NCBI RefSeq assembly: GCF_020884795.1
Contig: NZ_BBZF01000025.1
Span: 1 to 64,000, forward strand
Length of the DNA stretch: 64,000 nucleotides
Direction of reading: 5' to 3'
Source of the DNA: Micromonospora okii
Lineage (GTDB): Bacteria; Actinomycetota; Actinomycetes; Mycobacteriales; Micromonosporaceae
Positions 15,028 to 23,870 of the stretch are shown here, in pieces (position 1 is the first letter of the stretch; the number at the start of each line of letters is the position of its first letter). The notes beneath the pieces are model-generated. The model worked only from the letters and a program-made list of their open reading frames with translations. It was not told where the DNA came from and searched no databases. The translations under genes and the position numbers were made by a program.

Positions 15028-17318
15028 TGCTGCGCAGACTCACTCCGGCGCTGCTGACCCTGCTGGTCGTGGTCCTGGGCGTCGGCGCCCTGGCCGCGCG
15101 CCCGGCGGGCGAGACCCCCCGGCGCACCGCCGACTTCGTGGTGCTGGTCGGGGTGGCCGGCCTGCGCTGGGACGACGTGGACCCGCGGACCACCCCGACG
15201 CTGTGGCGGATGGCCGAGCGGGGCTCCATCGGCTCGCTGTCGGTGCGCTCCGCGCACCGGCCCACCTGCCCCGTGGACGGCTGGCTGACCCTGGGCGCCG
15301 GCAACTTCGCCGCCTGGAACGGCAGCCGGGGCGGCGGCGCCTGCCCGGCGGCCGGGGTGAGCGTGGAGCAGCCCGACGGCATCGGCGCGAACCTGCCCGA
15401 CCAGGAGAGCGTCGTGCAGCACAACCAGGAGCGCCTGCCCTGGGGCGCGGTGCCCGGCGCGCTGTCGGAGTCGGTGCGCTGCTCGGTGGCGGTGGGCCCC
15501 GGCGCGGCGGTGGCCGCCGCCCGTCCGTTCGGCCGCGTCGACCGGTACGCCCCGGGGCTGCCCCAGGACCCGGCCCCACTGCTCGGCTCCTGCGTGCTCA
15601 GCATCGTCGACCTCGGCACCGTCGCGGGGGAGGACCGGGCGACCCGGGCCGAGCAGGCCCGCCGGGCCGACGCCGACCTGGCCCGGGTGCTCGCCGCCCG
15701 GCCGCCGCACTCCCTGGTGCTGGTCGCCGGGATCTCCGACACCGACTTCCCGGCGCGACTGCACGTCGCCGTGGCCGACGGGCCCGGCTGGGAGCGGGGC
15801 TGGCTCACCTCCCCGACCACCGGCCGGGAGGGATACCTGCAACTGGTCGACCTGGCACCGACGGCCCTCACCGCGCTCGGCCGGCCGATCCCGGAGCGGC
15901 GCTTCCTCGGCCGGCCGGCGGTCTCCGCCGACGGCCGGCCGGCGGACCTGCCGTCCGCGCTCGCCGAGCCGGCCGACGCCGACCGGGAGACCAGCGCCCA
16001 GCGTCGGGTCGCCGACTGGTTCTTCGCCGTGCTCGTCGGCGCGCAGGTGCTGCTCGCCGTGGCGGTGCTGCCGCTGCTGCGCCGCGCCCGCCGGCACGCC
16101 GGGCCGGTCGGCCCCGCGCCGGTGCCCCGGCGGGTGGTGGCGGCCGTCGAGCTGCTGCTGATCGCCGCCGCCCTGGCCGTGCCGGCCGCCCTGCTCGCCG
16201 ACGTGGTGCCGTGGTGGCGCGGCGACCACGCCGGAGCGTGGTTCGCGGCGGTGACGGTGCTGCTGGTGGTCGGTGCGACCGCCGTCGTCCGGTTCGCCCC
16301 CGGGCACGCCTCCACGCTCGGGCCGCTGGGCGCGGTCGCCGGCCTGGCCACCCTCGTGGTCGCCGCCGACGTGCTCACCGGGGCCCGGCTCCAGCTCAAC
16401 GGGGTGGTCGGCTACTCGGCCCTGGAGGGCGGGCGGTTCTCCGGCCTGGGCACCGTCGCGCTGGGGGTGTTCGTCGCCGGCTCCCTGCTGTGCGCCGGCT
16501 GGCTGGCCCAGCGGGTACGCCGCCAGTGGCGGCCCGCGGTCGTGGTCGCCGTCGGCGGGATCGCCGTGGTCGTGGTCGGCAGCCCGTACCTGGGCGCGGA
16601 CTCGATCGGCGCGATCGCGCTCACCGCCGGGGTGAGCGTGGCCGCCGCGATCAGCACCGGCGGCTGGCTGACCATCAGCCGGCTGGTCTGGGCGGCCATG
16701 GCGGGGCTGGCGCTCACCGTCGGCTTCGCGGTGGTCGACCTGCGCCGGCCGGCCGCCGAGCGGGGCAGCCTCGGCCGTTTCCTGGCCGCCCTCGGCGACG
16801 GCACCGGCGGGTTGACCGTGCACCGCTCCGGCAGCGCCAACTTCCAGACCATGGTCGACAGCCCGCTGACGGTGCTGGCCCTGGCCGGCGCGCTGCTGGT
16901 CTGGTTCGCCCTGCTCCAGCCGTGGGGCGGCCTGATGCGGCTGTTCGGCATCTACCCGGCGATGCGGGCCGCGATGGCCGGCACGGCGGTGGCGGCCGTC
17001 CTCGCGGGGCTGCTCGGCGGCTCGGCGCTCGACGTGGCGGGTGCCGCCGGCGCGCTGGTGGTGCCGATGGCGGCGCTGGCCGCGCTGCGGGTGCTCGACC
17101 ACTCCACGGACCGGACGCAGCCGGGCGACGGCGGTCCGGCCAACGGCCGCCCGCTGGCCGCGCCCCGCCGCCCGGCCGACGACGACATCCCGACCGGCGG
17201 CGACGCTCCGGTCGGCGGCGCCGACCCGGGCGAGGGGGCGGGCGGCGGCGCGGCCCACGGCGGCGTGGCCGCGCCCGATCCGGCCGCCCGCGCGTCGACC
17301 GGGGCCGCGACGGCCTGA
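15027..17318 (+). CDS. Multi-pass membrane protein with alkaline-phosphatase-like extracellular domain
   Basis: The protein has 763 residues. The ATG overlaps the preceding TGA by one base; an in-frame GTG sits immediately before it. An N-terminal membrane segment is followed by a region resembling the alkaline phosphatase/sulfatase fold (VLVGVAGLRWDDVDPRTTP, then PTCPVDGWLTLGAGN). From about residue 330 there are at least eight transmembrane helices, then an acidic, Gly/Pro-rich tail. I recognise the general architecture from actinobacteria but no assigned function. The context with murJ and a glycosyltransferase suggests modification of an envelope polymer. Confidence 0.65.
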   Translation: MLRRLTPALLTLLVVVLGVGALAARPAGETPRRTADFVVLVGVAGLRWDDVDPRTTPTLWRMAERGSIGSLSVRSAHRPTCPVDGWLTLGAGNFAAWNGSRGGGACPAAGVSVEQPDGIGANLPDQESVVQHNQERLPWGAVPGALSESVRCSVAVGPGAAVAAARPFGRVDRYAPGLPQDPAPLLGSCVLSIVDLGTVAGEDRATRAEQARRADADLARVLAARPPHSLVLVAGISDTDFPARLHVAVADGPGWERGWLTSPTTGREGYLQLVDLAPTALTALGRPIPERRFLGRPAVSADGRPADLPSALAEPADADRETSAQRRVADWFFAVLVGAQVLLAVAVLPLLRRARRHAGPVGPAPVPRRVVAAVELLLIAAALAVPAALLADVVPWWRGDHAGAWFAAVTVLLVVGATAVVRFAPGHASTLGPLGAVAGLATLVVAADVLTGARLQLNGVVGYSALEGGRFSGLGTVALGVFVAGSLLCAGWLAQRVRRQWRPAVVVAVGGIAVVVVGSPYLGADSIGAIALTAGVSVAAAISTGGWLTISRLVWAAMAGLALTVGFAVVDLRRPAAERGSLGRFLAALGDGTGGLTVHRSGSANFQTMVDSPLTVLALAGALLVWFALLQPWGGLMRLFGIYPAMRAAMAGTAVAAVLAGLLGGSALDVAGAAGALVVPMAALAALRVLDHSTDRTQPGDGGPANGRPLAAPRRPADDDIPTGGDAPVGGADPGEGAGGGAAHGGVAAPDPAARASTGAATA

Positions 17319-17319
17319 C

Positions 17320-17351
17320 CCCGAGGGGCGCCCCGGCCGGGCGACCTCGGG
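17320..17351 (+). terminator. Terminator-like hairpin before pyrG
   Basis: A 7-bp inverted repeat (17320-17326 with 17345-17351) encloses a GC-rich 18-nt loop immediately after the stop of the membrane protein gene. It marks the end of the envelope operon. Confidence 0.4.
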
Positions 17352-17382
17352 TGCGGCCTGCGGGCCCGGCCCGGGGAGGTGT

Positions 17383-17388
17383 TACCGT
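17383..17388 (+). promoter_or_regulatory. Possible -10 box of pyrG
   Basis: TACCGT fits the TAnnnT pattern of actinobacterial housekeeping promoters. It would give a leader of roughly 105 nt before the TTG start of pyrG. No convincing -35 is visible, so this is weak. Confidence 0.25.
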
Positions 17389-17500
17389 GGAGTCCCGTGG
17401 ATCGCGTGATCATGTGGCCCCCGGCCGGGACACCCCGGCTGTTCGGCGCTGATCGGCACGGCGGTTCGCACGACCGCTACGGACGACACGGGAGCAGGCC

Positions 17501-19255
17501 TTGGCCCCTTCAGCACGGACGACCAGGCACATTTTCGTCACCGGGGGCGTCGCCTCCTCGTTGGGAAAGGGCCTCACCGCCTCCAGCCTCGGTAATCTGC
17601 TCTCGGCGCGCGGCCTGCGCGTGGTGATGCAGAAGCTCGACCCGTACCTCAACGTCGACCCCGGGACGATGAACCCGTTCCAGCACGGTGAGGTCTTCAT
17701 CACCGAGGACGGCGCGGAGACAGACCTCGACGTGGGGCACTACGAGCGCTTCCTCGACCGGGACCTGTCCGGCAAGGCGAACGTCACCACCGGCCAGATC
17801 TACTCGGCGGTGATCGCCAAGGAGCGGCGCGGCGAGTACCTGGGCGACACCGTCCAGGTGATCCCGCACATCACCAACGAGATCAAGGCGCGGATCCTCG
17901 GCATGGCCGACCCCGACGGCGACGGCCAGATCCCCGACGTGGTGATCACCGAGGTCGGCGGCACCGTCGGCGACATCGAGTCGCTGCCGTTCCTCGAGGC
18001 GATCCGCCAGGTCCGCCACGACCTCGGCCGGGACAACTGCTTCTACCTCCACGTCTCGCTGGTGCCGTACCTGGCCCCGTCGGGGGAGCTGAAGACCAAG
18101 CCGACGCAGCACTCGGTGGCCCAGCTGCGCAGCATCGGCATCCAGCCGGACGCGCTGGTGCTGCGCTGCGACCGGGAGATCCCGGACAAGGTGAAGCAGA
18201 AGCTGTCGCTGTACTGCGACGTGGACCGGGAGGCCGTCACCGCCGCCCCGGACGCGCCGAGCATCTACGACATCCCGAAGGTGCTGCACCGCGAGGGGCT
18301 CGACGCGTACGTGGTGCGCCGGCTCGGCCTCTCCTTCCGCGACGTCGACTGGGCGAGCTGGGACGACCTGCTCGACCGGGTCCACCGGCCCCGGCACACC
18401 GTCACCGTGGCGGTGGTCGGCAAGTACGTCGACCTGCCCGACGCGTACCTGTCGGTGAGCGAGGCGATCCGGGCGGCCGGGTTCGGCCACCGGGCCCGGG
18501 TGCAGTTGCGCTGGGTGCCCAGCGACGACTGCGTCACCCCGGCCGGCGCGGCGGCGGCCCTGGCCGGCGTCGACGGCATCGTCATCCCCGGCGGCTTCGG
18601 CGTGCGCGGCATCGAGGGCAAGATCGGCACCGCCCGGTACGCCCGGGAGAACGGCGTGCCGCTGCTCGGCCTCTGCCTCGGCCTGCAGTGCATGACCATC
18701 GAGGTGGCCCGGCACCTGGCCGGCCTGGACGGGGCGAACTCGCTGGAGTTCGACTCCGAGGCCACGCACCCGGTCATCGCGACCATGGCCGACCAGGAGG
18801 ACATCGTCGCCGGCAGGGGCGACCTGGGCGGCACCATGCGGCTGGGGGCGTACCCGGCGAAGCTGGCCGAGGGGTCGATCGTCGCCGAGGCGTACGGCGC
18901 CACCGAGATCAGCGAGCGGCACCGGCACCGGTACGAGGTGAACAACGCCTACCGCGACCGGCTCACCCGGGCCGGGCTGACCTTCTCCGGCACCTCCCCG
19001 GACGGCCGGCTGGTCGAGTTCATCGAGCTGGACCGCGCCCTGCACCCGTTCTTCGTGGCCACCCAGGCCCACCCCGAGCTGAAGAGCCGCCCGACCCGGC
19101 CGCACCCGCTGTTCGCGGCGTTCGTGAAGGCCGCCGTGGCGTACTCGGAGGCCGACCAGCTCCCCGTGGACCTGGACGCCGTCGCGGAGGCGGCGGAGCG
19201 GGCCGAGCGCGACGGCGGCGCGGCGGCCGAGGAGAAGGCGGCGGCGAACCGGTGA
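17501..19255 (+). CDS. pyrG: CTP synthase
   Basis: The 584-residue protein starts at TTG ten bases after GGAG. The N-terminal synthase domain begins IFVTGGVASSLGKGL, with the ATP loop and the SARGLRVVMQKLDPYLNVD segment. The C-terminal glutamine amidotransferase domain has its nucleophile Cys392 in LGLCLGLQC and the His/Glu pair in QAHPELKSRP. It converts UTP to CTP using glutamine. Its last 4 bases overlap the next start (GTGA). Confidence 0.96.
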   Translation: MAPSARTTRHIFVTGGVASSLGKGLTASSLGNLLSARGLRVVMQKLDPYLNVDPGTMNPFQHGEVFITEDGAETDLDVGHYERFLDRDLSGKANVTTGQIYSAVIAKERRGEYLGDTVQVIPHITNEIKARILGMADPDGDGQIPDVVITEVGGTVGDIESLPFLEAIRQVRHDLGRDNCFYLHVSLVPYLAPSGELKTKPTQHSVAQLRSIGIQPDALVLRCDREIPDKVKQKLSLYCDVDREAVTAAPDAPSIYDIPKVLHREGLDAYVVRRLGLSFRDVDWASWDDLLDRVHRPRHTVTVAVVGKYVDLPDAYLSVSEAIRAAGFGHRARVQLRWVPSDDCVTPAGAAAALAGVDGIVIPGGFGVRGIEGKIGTARYARENGVPLLGLCLGLQCMTIEVARHLAGLDGANSLEFDSEATHPVIATMADQEDIVAGRGDLGGTMRLGAYPAKLAEGSIVAEAYGATEISERHRHRYEVNNAYRDRLTRAGLTFSGTSPDGRLVEFIELDRALHPFFVATQAHPELKSRPTRPHPLFAAFVKAAVAYSEADQLPVDLDAVAEAAERAERDGGAAAEEKAAANR

Positions 19256-19857
19256 GCGCCGCCGAGCACCGGTACGAGGTGGCCGACCGGCGGGAGCGCT
19301 TCGCCGGCCGGATCTTCTCCGTGGTCACCGACGAGGTCACCATGCCCGGCGGCGGCACCGCCGCCCGCGACTACGTCAAGCACGTCGGCGCGGTCGCCGT
19401 CGTGGCGCTCGACGACGCCGGCCGGGTGGTGCTGATCCGCCAGTACCGGCACCCGGTCGGCCGGCACCTGTGGGAGCTGCCCGCCGGCCTGATGGACGTC
19501 TCGGGGGAGGACCTGGCCGCCGCGGCGGTCCGCGAGCTGGCCGAGGAGGCGGACCTGACCGCCCGCACCGTTGACGTGCTGGTGGACCTGCACAGCTCGC
19601 CCGGCTTCTCCGACGAGGTCGTCCGGGTCTTCCTGGCCCGGGACCTGGCCGACGTGCCGGCCGGGCAACGCCACGAGCGCAGCGAGGAGGAGGCCGACCT
19701 CCAGGTGGTCCGGGTCGACCTCGACGAGGCGGTGCGGATGGTGCTGGCCGGGGAGATCACCAACGCCTCCGCCGTGGCGGGGGTGCTCGCCGCCGCGCGG
19801 GTCCGGGACTCCGGCTGGCCGTCGCTGCGCCGGCCGGACGCGCCGCTGCCGCGCTGA
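19252..19857 (+). CDS. Nudix hydrolase, ADP-ribose pyrophosphatase type
   Basis: The 201-residue protein starts at the GTG overlapping the pyrG stop. The Nudix box runs from AGLMDVSGED to VRELAEEADL, with the catalytic RELxEE core. The upstream segment VVLIRQYRHPVGRHLWELPAG is typical of ADP-ribose pyrophosphatases. The mycobacterial gene at this position (Rv1700) has that activity. Substrate here is inferred. Confidence 0.85.
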   Translation: MSAAEHRYEVADRRERFAGRIFSVVTDEVTMPGGGTAARDYVKHVGAVAVVALDDAGRVVLIRQYRHPVGRHLWELPAGLMDVSGEDLAAAAVRELAEEADLTARTVDVLVDLHSSPGFSDEVVRVFLARDLADVPAGQRHERSEEEADLQVVRVDLDEAVRMVLAGEITNASAVAGVLAAARVRDSGWPSLRRPDAPLPR

Positions 19858-19870
19858 CGGGGCACGACGG

Positions 19871-19903
19871 AAGGGGCCGCGCGGCGACGCCGCACGGCCC
19901 CTT
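19871..19903. terminator. Strong bidirectional hairpin
   Basis: Nearly perfect 16-bp arms (19871-19886 with 19888-19903, one mismatch) begin AAGGGGCC and end GGCCCCTT. It lies between the convergent Nudix and TM2 genes and can act in both directions. Confidence 0.7.
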
Positions 19904-19935
19904 GCCGGTCCTGGGCGCCAGGGGCGCCGCGAGGG

Positions 19936-20187
19936 TCAGTCGCGCAGCGGGCGACCCTGCCCGTCGACGCCACCGTTGACCAGGATCAGGATGCCGTCGA
20001 TGAGGCCCCAGAGGCCGCCGACGCCGCAGGTCACCAGGCTCACGATGAGCTGGATCACGCCGGTCTTGGTGTCGCCCATGTAGAACCGCCCGGCGCCGAA
20101 CGTGCCGAGCAGGATGCCGAGGAGGCCCGCGACGACCTTGCTCTTGTCGGAGACGCCCTGCGGGTACTGCTGATAAGGAGTGGTCAT
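19936..20187 (-). CDS. TM2-domain membrane protein
   Basis: The protein has 83 residues from the ATG at 20187 (MTTPYQQYPQGVSDKSK). Two transmembrane helices (VVAGLLGILLGTFGAGRFYMG and VIQLIVSLVTCGVGGLWGLIDGI) flank the Asp-containing turn that defines the TM2 domain. Function of TM2 proteins in bacteria is unclear. TAGGGT just upstream on the minus strand could be the -10 of a short-leader transcript. Confidence 0.8.
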   Translation of the reverse strand: MTTPYQQYPQGVSDKSKVVAGLLGILLGTFGAGRFYMGDTKTGVIQLIVSLVTCGVGGLWGLIDGILILVNGGVDGQGRPLRD

Positions 20188-20478
20188 GGGGCGACACCCT
20201 AGTGATCCACACGCGTCGTGTCCGCAGCGCACCCCCACAGGCGGGACGATCAGGGACGAACACTGTCCTGACGGCTGAGGTCGTGTCCACCGTGGGCCCG
20301 CCCGACGCCTGACACATCGTCAGCACCGGCGGACAGCGGTTGTCACTGTGTCGGCGTCGTCGGCCCGGTGGCGCGCCTAGACTGCCGCCGACGGAATCGG
20401 TGGACCGCGGCGGCAACGGAGCCTCCACGCACCGGCGGCGTCGGGGGTGGGATGGCCCCGGAGAGAGGTGTCTACGTC
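20188..20478. promoter_or_regulatory. Divergent control region between TM2 gene and ald
   Basis: This 291-bp gap holds no gene I can support. On the + strand TAGACT at 20378-20383 matches the TAnnnT -10 pattern and would give ald a leader of about 90 nt. On the minus strand TAGGGT lies shortly before the TM2 start. No clear operator palindrome was found. Confidence 0.35.
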
Positions 20479-21594
20479 GTGAAGGTCGGAATCCCCCGCG
20501 AGGTCAAGAACCACGAGTACCGCGTGGCGATCACGCCGGCGGGCGTCAACGAGTTCGTCCGCAGTGGCCACGAGGTCTTCGTCGAGTCCGGTGCCGGCGT
20601 CGGGTCGAGCATCACCGACGAGGAGTTCGCCTCGGCCGGGGCCACGATCCTGGCCACCGCCGACGAGGTGTGGCAGACCGCCGAGCTGGTGCTCAAGGTC
20701 AAGGAGCCGGTCGCCGAGGAGTACCACCGGATGCGCGAGGGGCAGGTGCTCTTCACCTACCTGCACCTGGCCGCGTCCAAGGCGTGCACCGACGCGCTGG
20801 TCGACCGGAAGGTCACCGGCATCGCGTACGAGACCGTCGAGCTGCCCGACCGGTCGCTGCCGCTGCTCGCCCCGATGTCCGAGGTGGCCGGCCGGCTCGC
20901 CCCGCAGGTCGGCGCGTACCACCTCCAGCGGCAGGGCGGCGGGCGCGGCGTCCTGATGGGCGGGGTCTCCGGCGTGTACGCGGCGAAGACCGTGGTCATC
21001 GGCGCGGGCGTGTCCGGCATGAACGCCGCCGCCATCGCGCTCGGCCTCCAGGCCGAGGTGCTGCTGCTCGACAAGAACGTCGCCCGGCTGCGCCAGGCCG
21101 ACGCCATCTACCGGGGTCACCTGCAGACCGTCGCCTCGAACGCGTACGAGATCGAGCGGGCCGTGCTCGACGCGGACCTGGTCATCGGCGCGGTCCTCGT
21201 GCCCGGCGCGAAGGCCCCGACCCTGATCTCCAACGAGCTGGTGTCCCGGATGAAGCCCGGCAGCGTGCTGGTCGACATCTCCATCGACCAGGGCGGCTGC
21301 TTCGAGGACTCCCGCCCCACCACGCACGCCGAGCCCACCTACCAGGTGCACAACTCGATCTTCTACTGCGTGGCGAACATGCCCGGGGCGGTGCCGCACA
21401 CCAGCACCTACGCGCTGACCAACGTCACCCTGCCGTACGCGCTGGAGCTGGCCAACCAGGGGTGGCGCGAGGCGCTGCGCCGCGACCCGGCCCTGGCGCT
21501 GGGCCTGAACACCCACGACGGCCAGGTGGTCTACGGGCCGGTCGCCGAGGCGCACGGCGTCCCGGCCCTGCCGCTGGACGAGGTGCTGGCCTGA
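20479..21594 (+). CDS. ald: Alanine dehydrogenase
   Basis: The start is GTG 20479 (VKVGIPREVKNHEYRVAITP), giving 371 residues, the usual length. The substrate-binding Arg is in YRVAITP, the catalytic Lys in LVLKVKEP and the catalytic His in YLHLAAS. The NAD-binding GAGVSGMNAA and the HTSTYALTNVTLPY segment are typical. It interconverts L-alanine and pyruvate plus ammonia with NAD. It ends in CTGA, which may overlap the start of xerD. Confidence 0.95.
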   Translation: MKVGIPREVKNHEYRVAITPAGVNEFVRSGHEVFVESGAGVGSSITDEEFASAGATILATADEVWQTAELVLKVKEPVAEEYHRMREGQVLFTYLHLAASKACTDALVDRKVTGIAYETVELPDRSLPLLAPMSEVAGRLAPQVGAYHLQRQGGGRGVLMGGVSGVYAAKTVVIGAGVSGMNAAAIALGLQAEVLLLDKNVARLRQADAIYRGHLQTVASNAYEIERAVLDADLVIGAVLVPGAKAPTLISNELVSRMKPGSVLVDISIDQGGCFEDSRPTTHAEPTYQVHNSIFYCVANMPGAVPHTSTYALTNVTLPYALELANQGWREALRRDPALALGLNTHDGQVVYGPVAEAHGVPALPLDEVLA

Positions 21595-22592
21595 CCGAGC
21601 GGGGGAACGCACCGGACGGGGCCGGGGAGGGCGAGCAGCCCGCCCCGGCCCTGCGCCGCGTCGTGCGCGGCTACCTCGACCACCTCACCGTCGAGCGCGG
21701 GCTCTCCGCGAACACCCTGTCGTCGTACCGTCGGGACCTGGAGCGCTACCTCGCGACGCTGGCCTCGGCCGGCGTCGCCGACCTGGCCGCCGTCGACGCC
21801 GGCCAGGTCGAGGCGCACCTGGCCCGGCTGCGCGCCGGCGACGACGGCAACCCGCCCCTCGCGGTCTCCTCGGCCGCCCGGGCGGCGTCGGCCGTGCGCG
21901 GCCTGCACCGCTTCGCGCTGCGCGAGGGGCTGACCGGAGCGGACCCGAGCCGCGACGTCCGGCCGCCCGCGCCGCCCCGCCGGCTGCCCCGGGCGCTCTC
22001 CGTCGACCAGGTGGTCCGGCTGTTGGAGACCGCCGGCCCGGTGGCGGCCACCGGCGAGGGCGCGCCGCTGGCGCTGCGCGACCGGGCGCTGCTGGAGTTC
22101 CTGTACGGCACCGGCGCGCGGATCTCCGAGGCCGTGGGCGCGGCCGTCGACGACCTGGACAGCGACGAGGGCACGGCGCTGCTGCGCGGCAAGGGCGGCC
22201 GGACCCGCCTGGTGCCGATCGGCGGGTACGCCGTCGAGGCGCTGCGGGCCTGGCTGGTGCGCGGCCGGCCCGCCCTGGTCGCCGCCGGCCGGGGCACCCC
22301 CGCCGTCTTCGTCAACGCCCGGGGGGGAGCGCTGACCCGGCAGGGGGCGTGGACCATCCTGCGCCGGGCCGCCGAGCGGGCCGGCCTGCCGGTGGACGGC
22401 CCCGGGGCGGTCTCCCCGCACACGCTGCGTCACTCGTACGCCACCCACCTGCTCGACGGCGGCGCCGATGTGCGGGTGGTGCAGGAGTTACTCGGCCACG
22501 CCTCGGTGACCACCACCCAGATGTACACGTTGGTCACCGTGGAGCGGCTGCGCGAGGTGTACGCCACGGCCCACCCCCGCGCGCTCGGCTGA
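21591..22592 (+). CDS. xerD: Tyrosine recombinase XerD
   Basis: The catalytic tyrosine-recombinase set is complete: Arg in YGTGARISEAVG, Lys in RGKGGRTRLVP, HTLRHSYATHLLDGG (His-x-x-Arg), GHASVTTTQMYT (His and Tyr). The N-terminal core-binding domain is LTVERGLSANTLSSYRRDL. No ATG or GTG precedes the domain in a good position. I chose CTG 21591, which overlaps the ald stop as CTGA and gives 333 residues; GTG 21663 (309 residues) is the alternative. XerD resolves chromosome dimers at dif with XerC. Confidence 0.9.
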   Translation: MTERGNAPDGAGEGEQPAPALRRVVRGYLDHLTVERGLSANTLSSYRRDLERYLATLASAGVADLAAVDAGQVEAHLARLRAGDDGNPPLAVSSAARAASAVRGLHRFALREGLTGADPSRDVRPPAPPRRLPRALSVDQVVRLLETAGPVAATGEGAPLALRDRALLEFLYGTGARISEAVGAAVDDLDSDEGTALLRGKGGRTRLVPIGGYAVEALRAWLVRGRPALVAAGRGTPAVFVNARGGALTRQGAWTILRRAAERAGLPVDGPGAVSPHTLRHSYATHLLDGGADVRVVQELLGHASVTTTQMYTLVTVERLREVYATAHPRALG

Positions 22593-22654
22593 CCCGGGCC
22601 GGCGCGTCGGCCGACACGCCGTACCGGTGCCGAACGCCCTGCTGGTCGGTGGCG

Positions 22655-22660
22655 TAGAGT
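22655..22660 (+). promoter_or_regulatory. Possible -10 box for the parA-scpAB operon
   Basis: TAGAGT fits the TAnnnT consensus and lies 106 bp before the parA start, in the only sizeable gap between xerD and parA. There is no obvious -35. Confidence 0.25.
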
Positions 22661-22765
22661 CGGCATGGCGCGGACCTTTGCGGGGCGGCCGGGGTGCGCG
22701 GCGGCGCCACGAGGACGTCGGGCGGCTCCGACGCCGGTTGGTCGTCGGGAGGGGGCAGCGAGGAC

Positions 22766-23689
22766 ATGGCGGGCAACGGTGACCGCGCCGAGACCTGGAC
22801 GACGGAGCTCCGCGAGCAGCAGGCCACGCTCGGCGCGGATCTCGGCCCGGCGGACCCGGCGGCCTACACGATGCGCAAGCCCATCCCCGAGCCGATGCCC
22901 ACCGACCGGCACGGGCCGGCCCGGATCATCGCGATGGCCAACCAGAAGGGCGGCGTCGGGAAGACCACCACCACGATCAACCTGGGCGCGGCCCTCGCGG
23001 AGTACGGGCGCAAGGTGCTGCTGGTCGACTTCGACCCGCAGGGTGCCCTCTCCGTCGGGCTCGGGGTCAACCCGCACAACCTCGACCTGTCGGTCTACAA
23101 CCTGCTGATGCAGGACGACGTCACCGCCGAGGACGTCCTGATCAAGACGGACGTGGCGGGCCTGCACCTGCTGCCGGCCAACATCGACCTCTCCGCGGCC
23201 GAGATCCAGCTCGTCAACGAGGTCGCCCGCGAGATGGCCCTGGCCCGGGTGCTGCGGTCGGTCCGCAAGGAGTACGACTACATCCTGATCGACTGCCAGC
23301 CCTCCTTGGGCCTGCTGGCGATCAACGCGCTCACCGTCGCGCACGGCGTGCTCATCCCGCTGGAGTGCGAGTTCTTCAGCCTCCGGGGCGTGGCGCTGCT
23401 GCTGGACACCATCGACAAGGTGCGCGAGCGGCTCAACTTCGACCTGGAGCTCGAGGGCATCCTCGCCACCATGTACGACAGCCGCACCACCCACTGCCGG
23501 CAGGTCCTCCAGCGGGTCGTCGAGGCGTTCGGCGACAAGGTCTACCAGACGGTGATCACCAAGACCGTGAAGTTCCCCGAGTCGACGGTGGCCGGCGCCC
23601 CCATCACCACCCTCGACCCGGCCTCCTCCGGCGCCCGCAACTACCGGCAGCTCGCCCGCGAGGTGATCGCCGCCCAGGCGGAGCGGTAG
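22766..23689 (+). CDS. parA: ParA/Soj-family ATPase
   Basis: The start is set at ATG 22766 (MAGNGDRAETWTTELREQQ), giving 307 residues; the frame is open from 22694. The deviant Walker A is MANQKGGVGKTTTTINLG, Walker A' is LLVDFDPQGALS and Walker B is YDYILIDCQPSLG. ParA-type ATPases segregate chromosomes or position complexes. This copy is not next to parB; it is the scpA-linked paralogue (Rv1708 position), so it likely works with the ScpAB condensin system. Confidence 0.88.
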   Translation: MAGNGDRAETWTTELREQQATLGADLGPADPAAYTMRKPIPEPMPTDRHGPARIIAMANQKGGVGKTTTTINLGAALAEYGRKVLLVDFDPQGALSVGLGVNPHNLDLSVYNLLMQDDVTAEDVLIKTDVAGLHLLPANIDLSAAEIQLVNEVAREMALARVLRSVRKEYDYILIDCQPSLGLLAINALTVAHGVLIPLECEFFSLRGVALLLDTIDKVRERLNFDLELEGILATMYDSRTTHCRQVLQRVVEAFGDKVYQTVITKTVKFPESTVAGAPITTLDPASSGARNYRQLAREVIAAQAER

Positions 23690-23727
23690 GCCGCGTGCGC
23701 CGCCGTTCCGGCGCGGTCGCGGCCGGG

Positions 23728-23867
23728 GTTCCCGGCGTGCTCATGGCCAGCGTTCCCGCCCTGGTGACGGGCGGCCTTCCCGTCGTGCTGTCGGGTGGCC
23801 TTCCCGCCGTTCTGACGTATGGCCTTCCCGTCGTGCCCACGGGCGGCCTTCCCGCCGCGCCCCGGGG
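23728..23867 (+). repeat. 24-bp minisatellite between parA and scpA
   Basis: About 5.8 tandem units of 24 bp start at 23728, 23752, 23776, 23800, 23824 and 23848. The core reads TTCCCGnCGTnCTGnCGGGnGGC with drift between units. In one frame the array encodes an octapeptide-like repeat of the form GLPVVLSG, from an ATG at 23743 to a stop at 23892. I see no other evidence that this is a real protein. Confidence 0.8.
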
Positions 23868-23870
23868 AGC

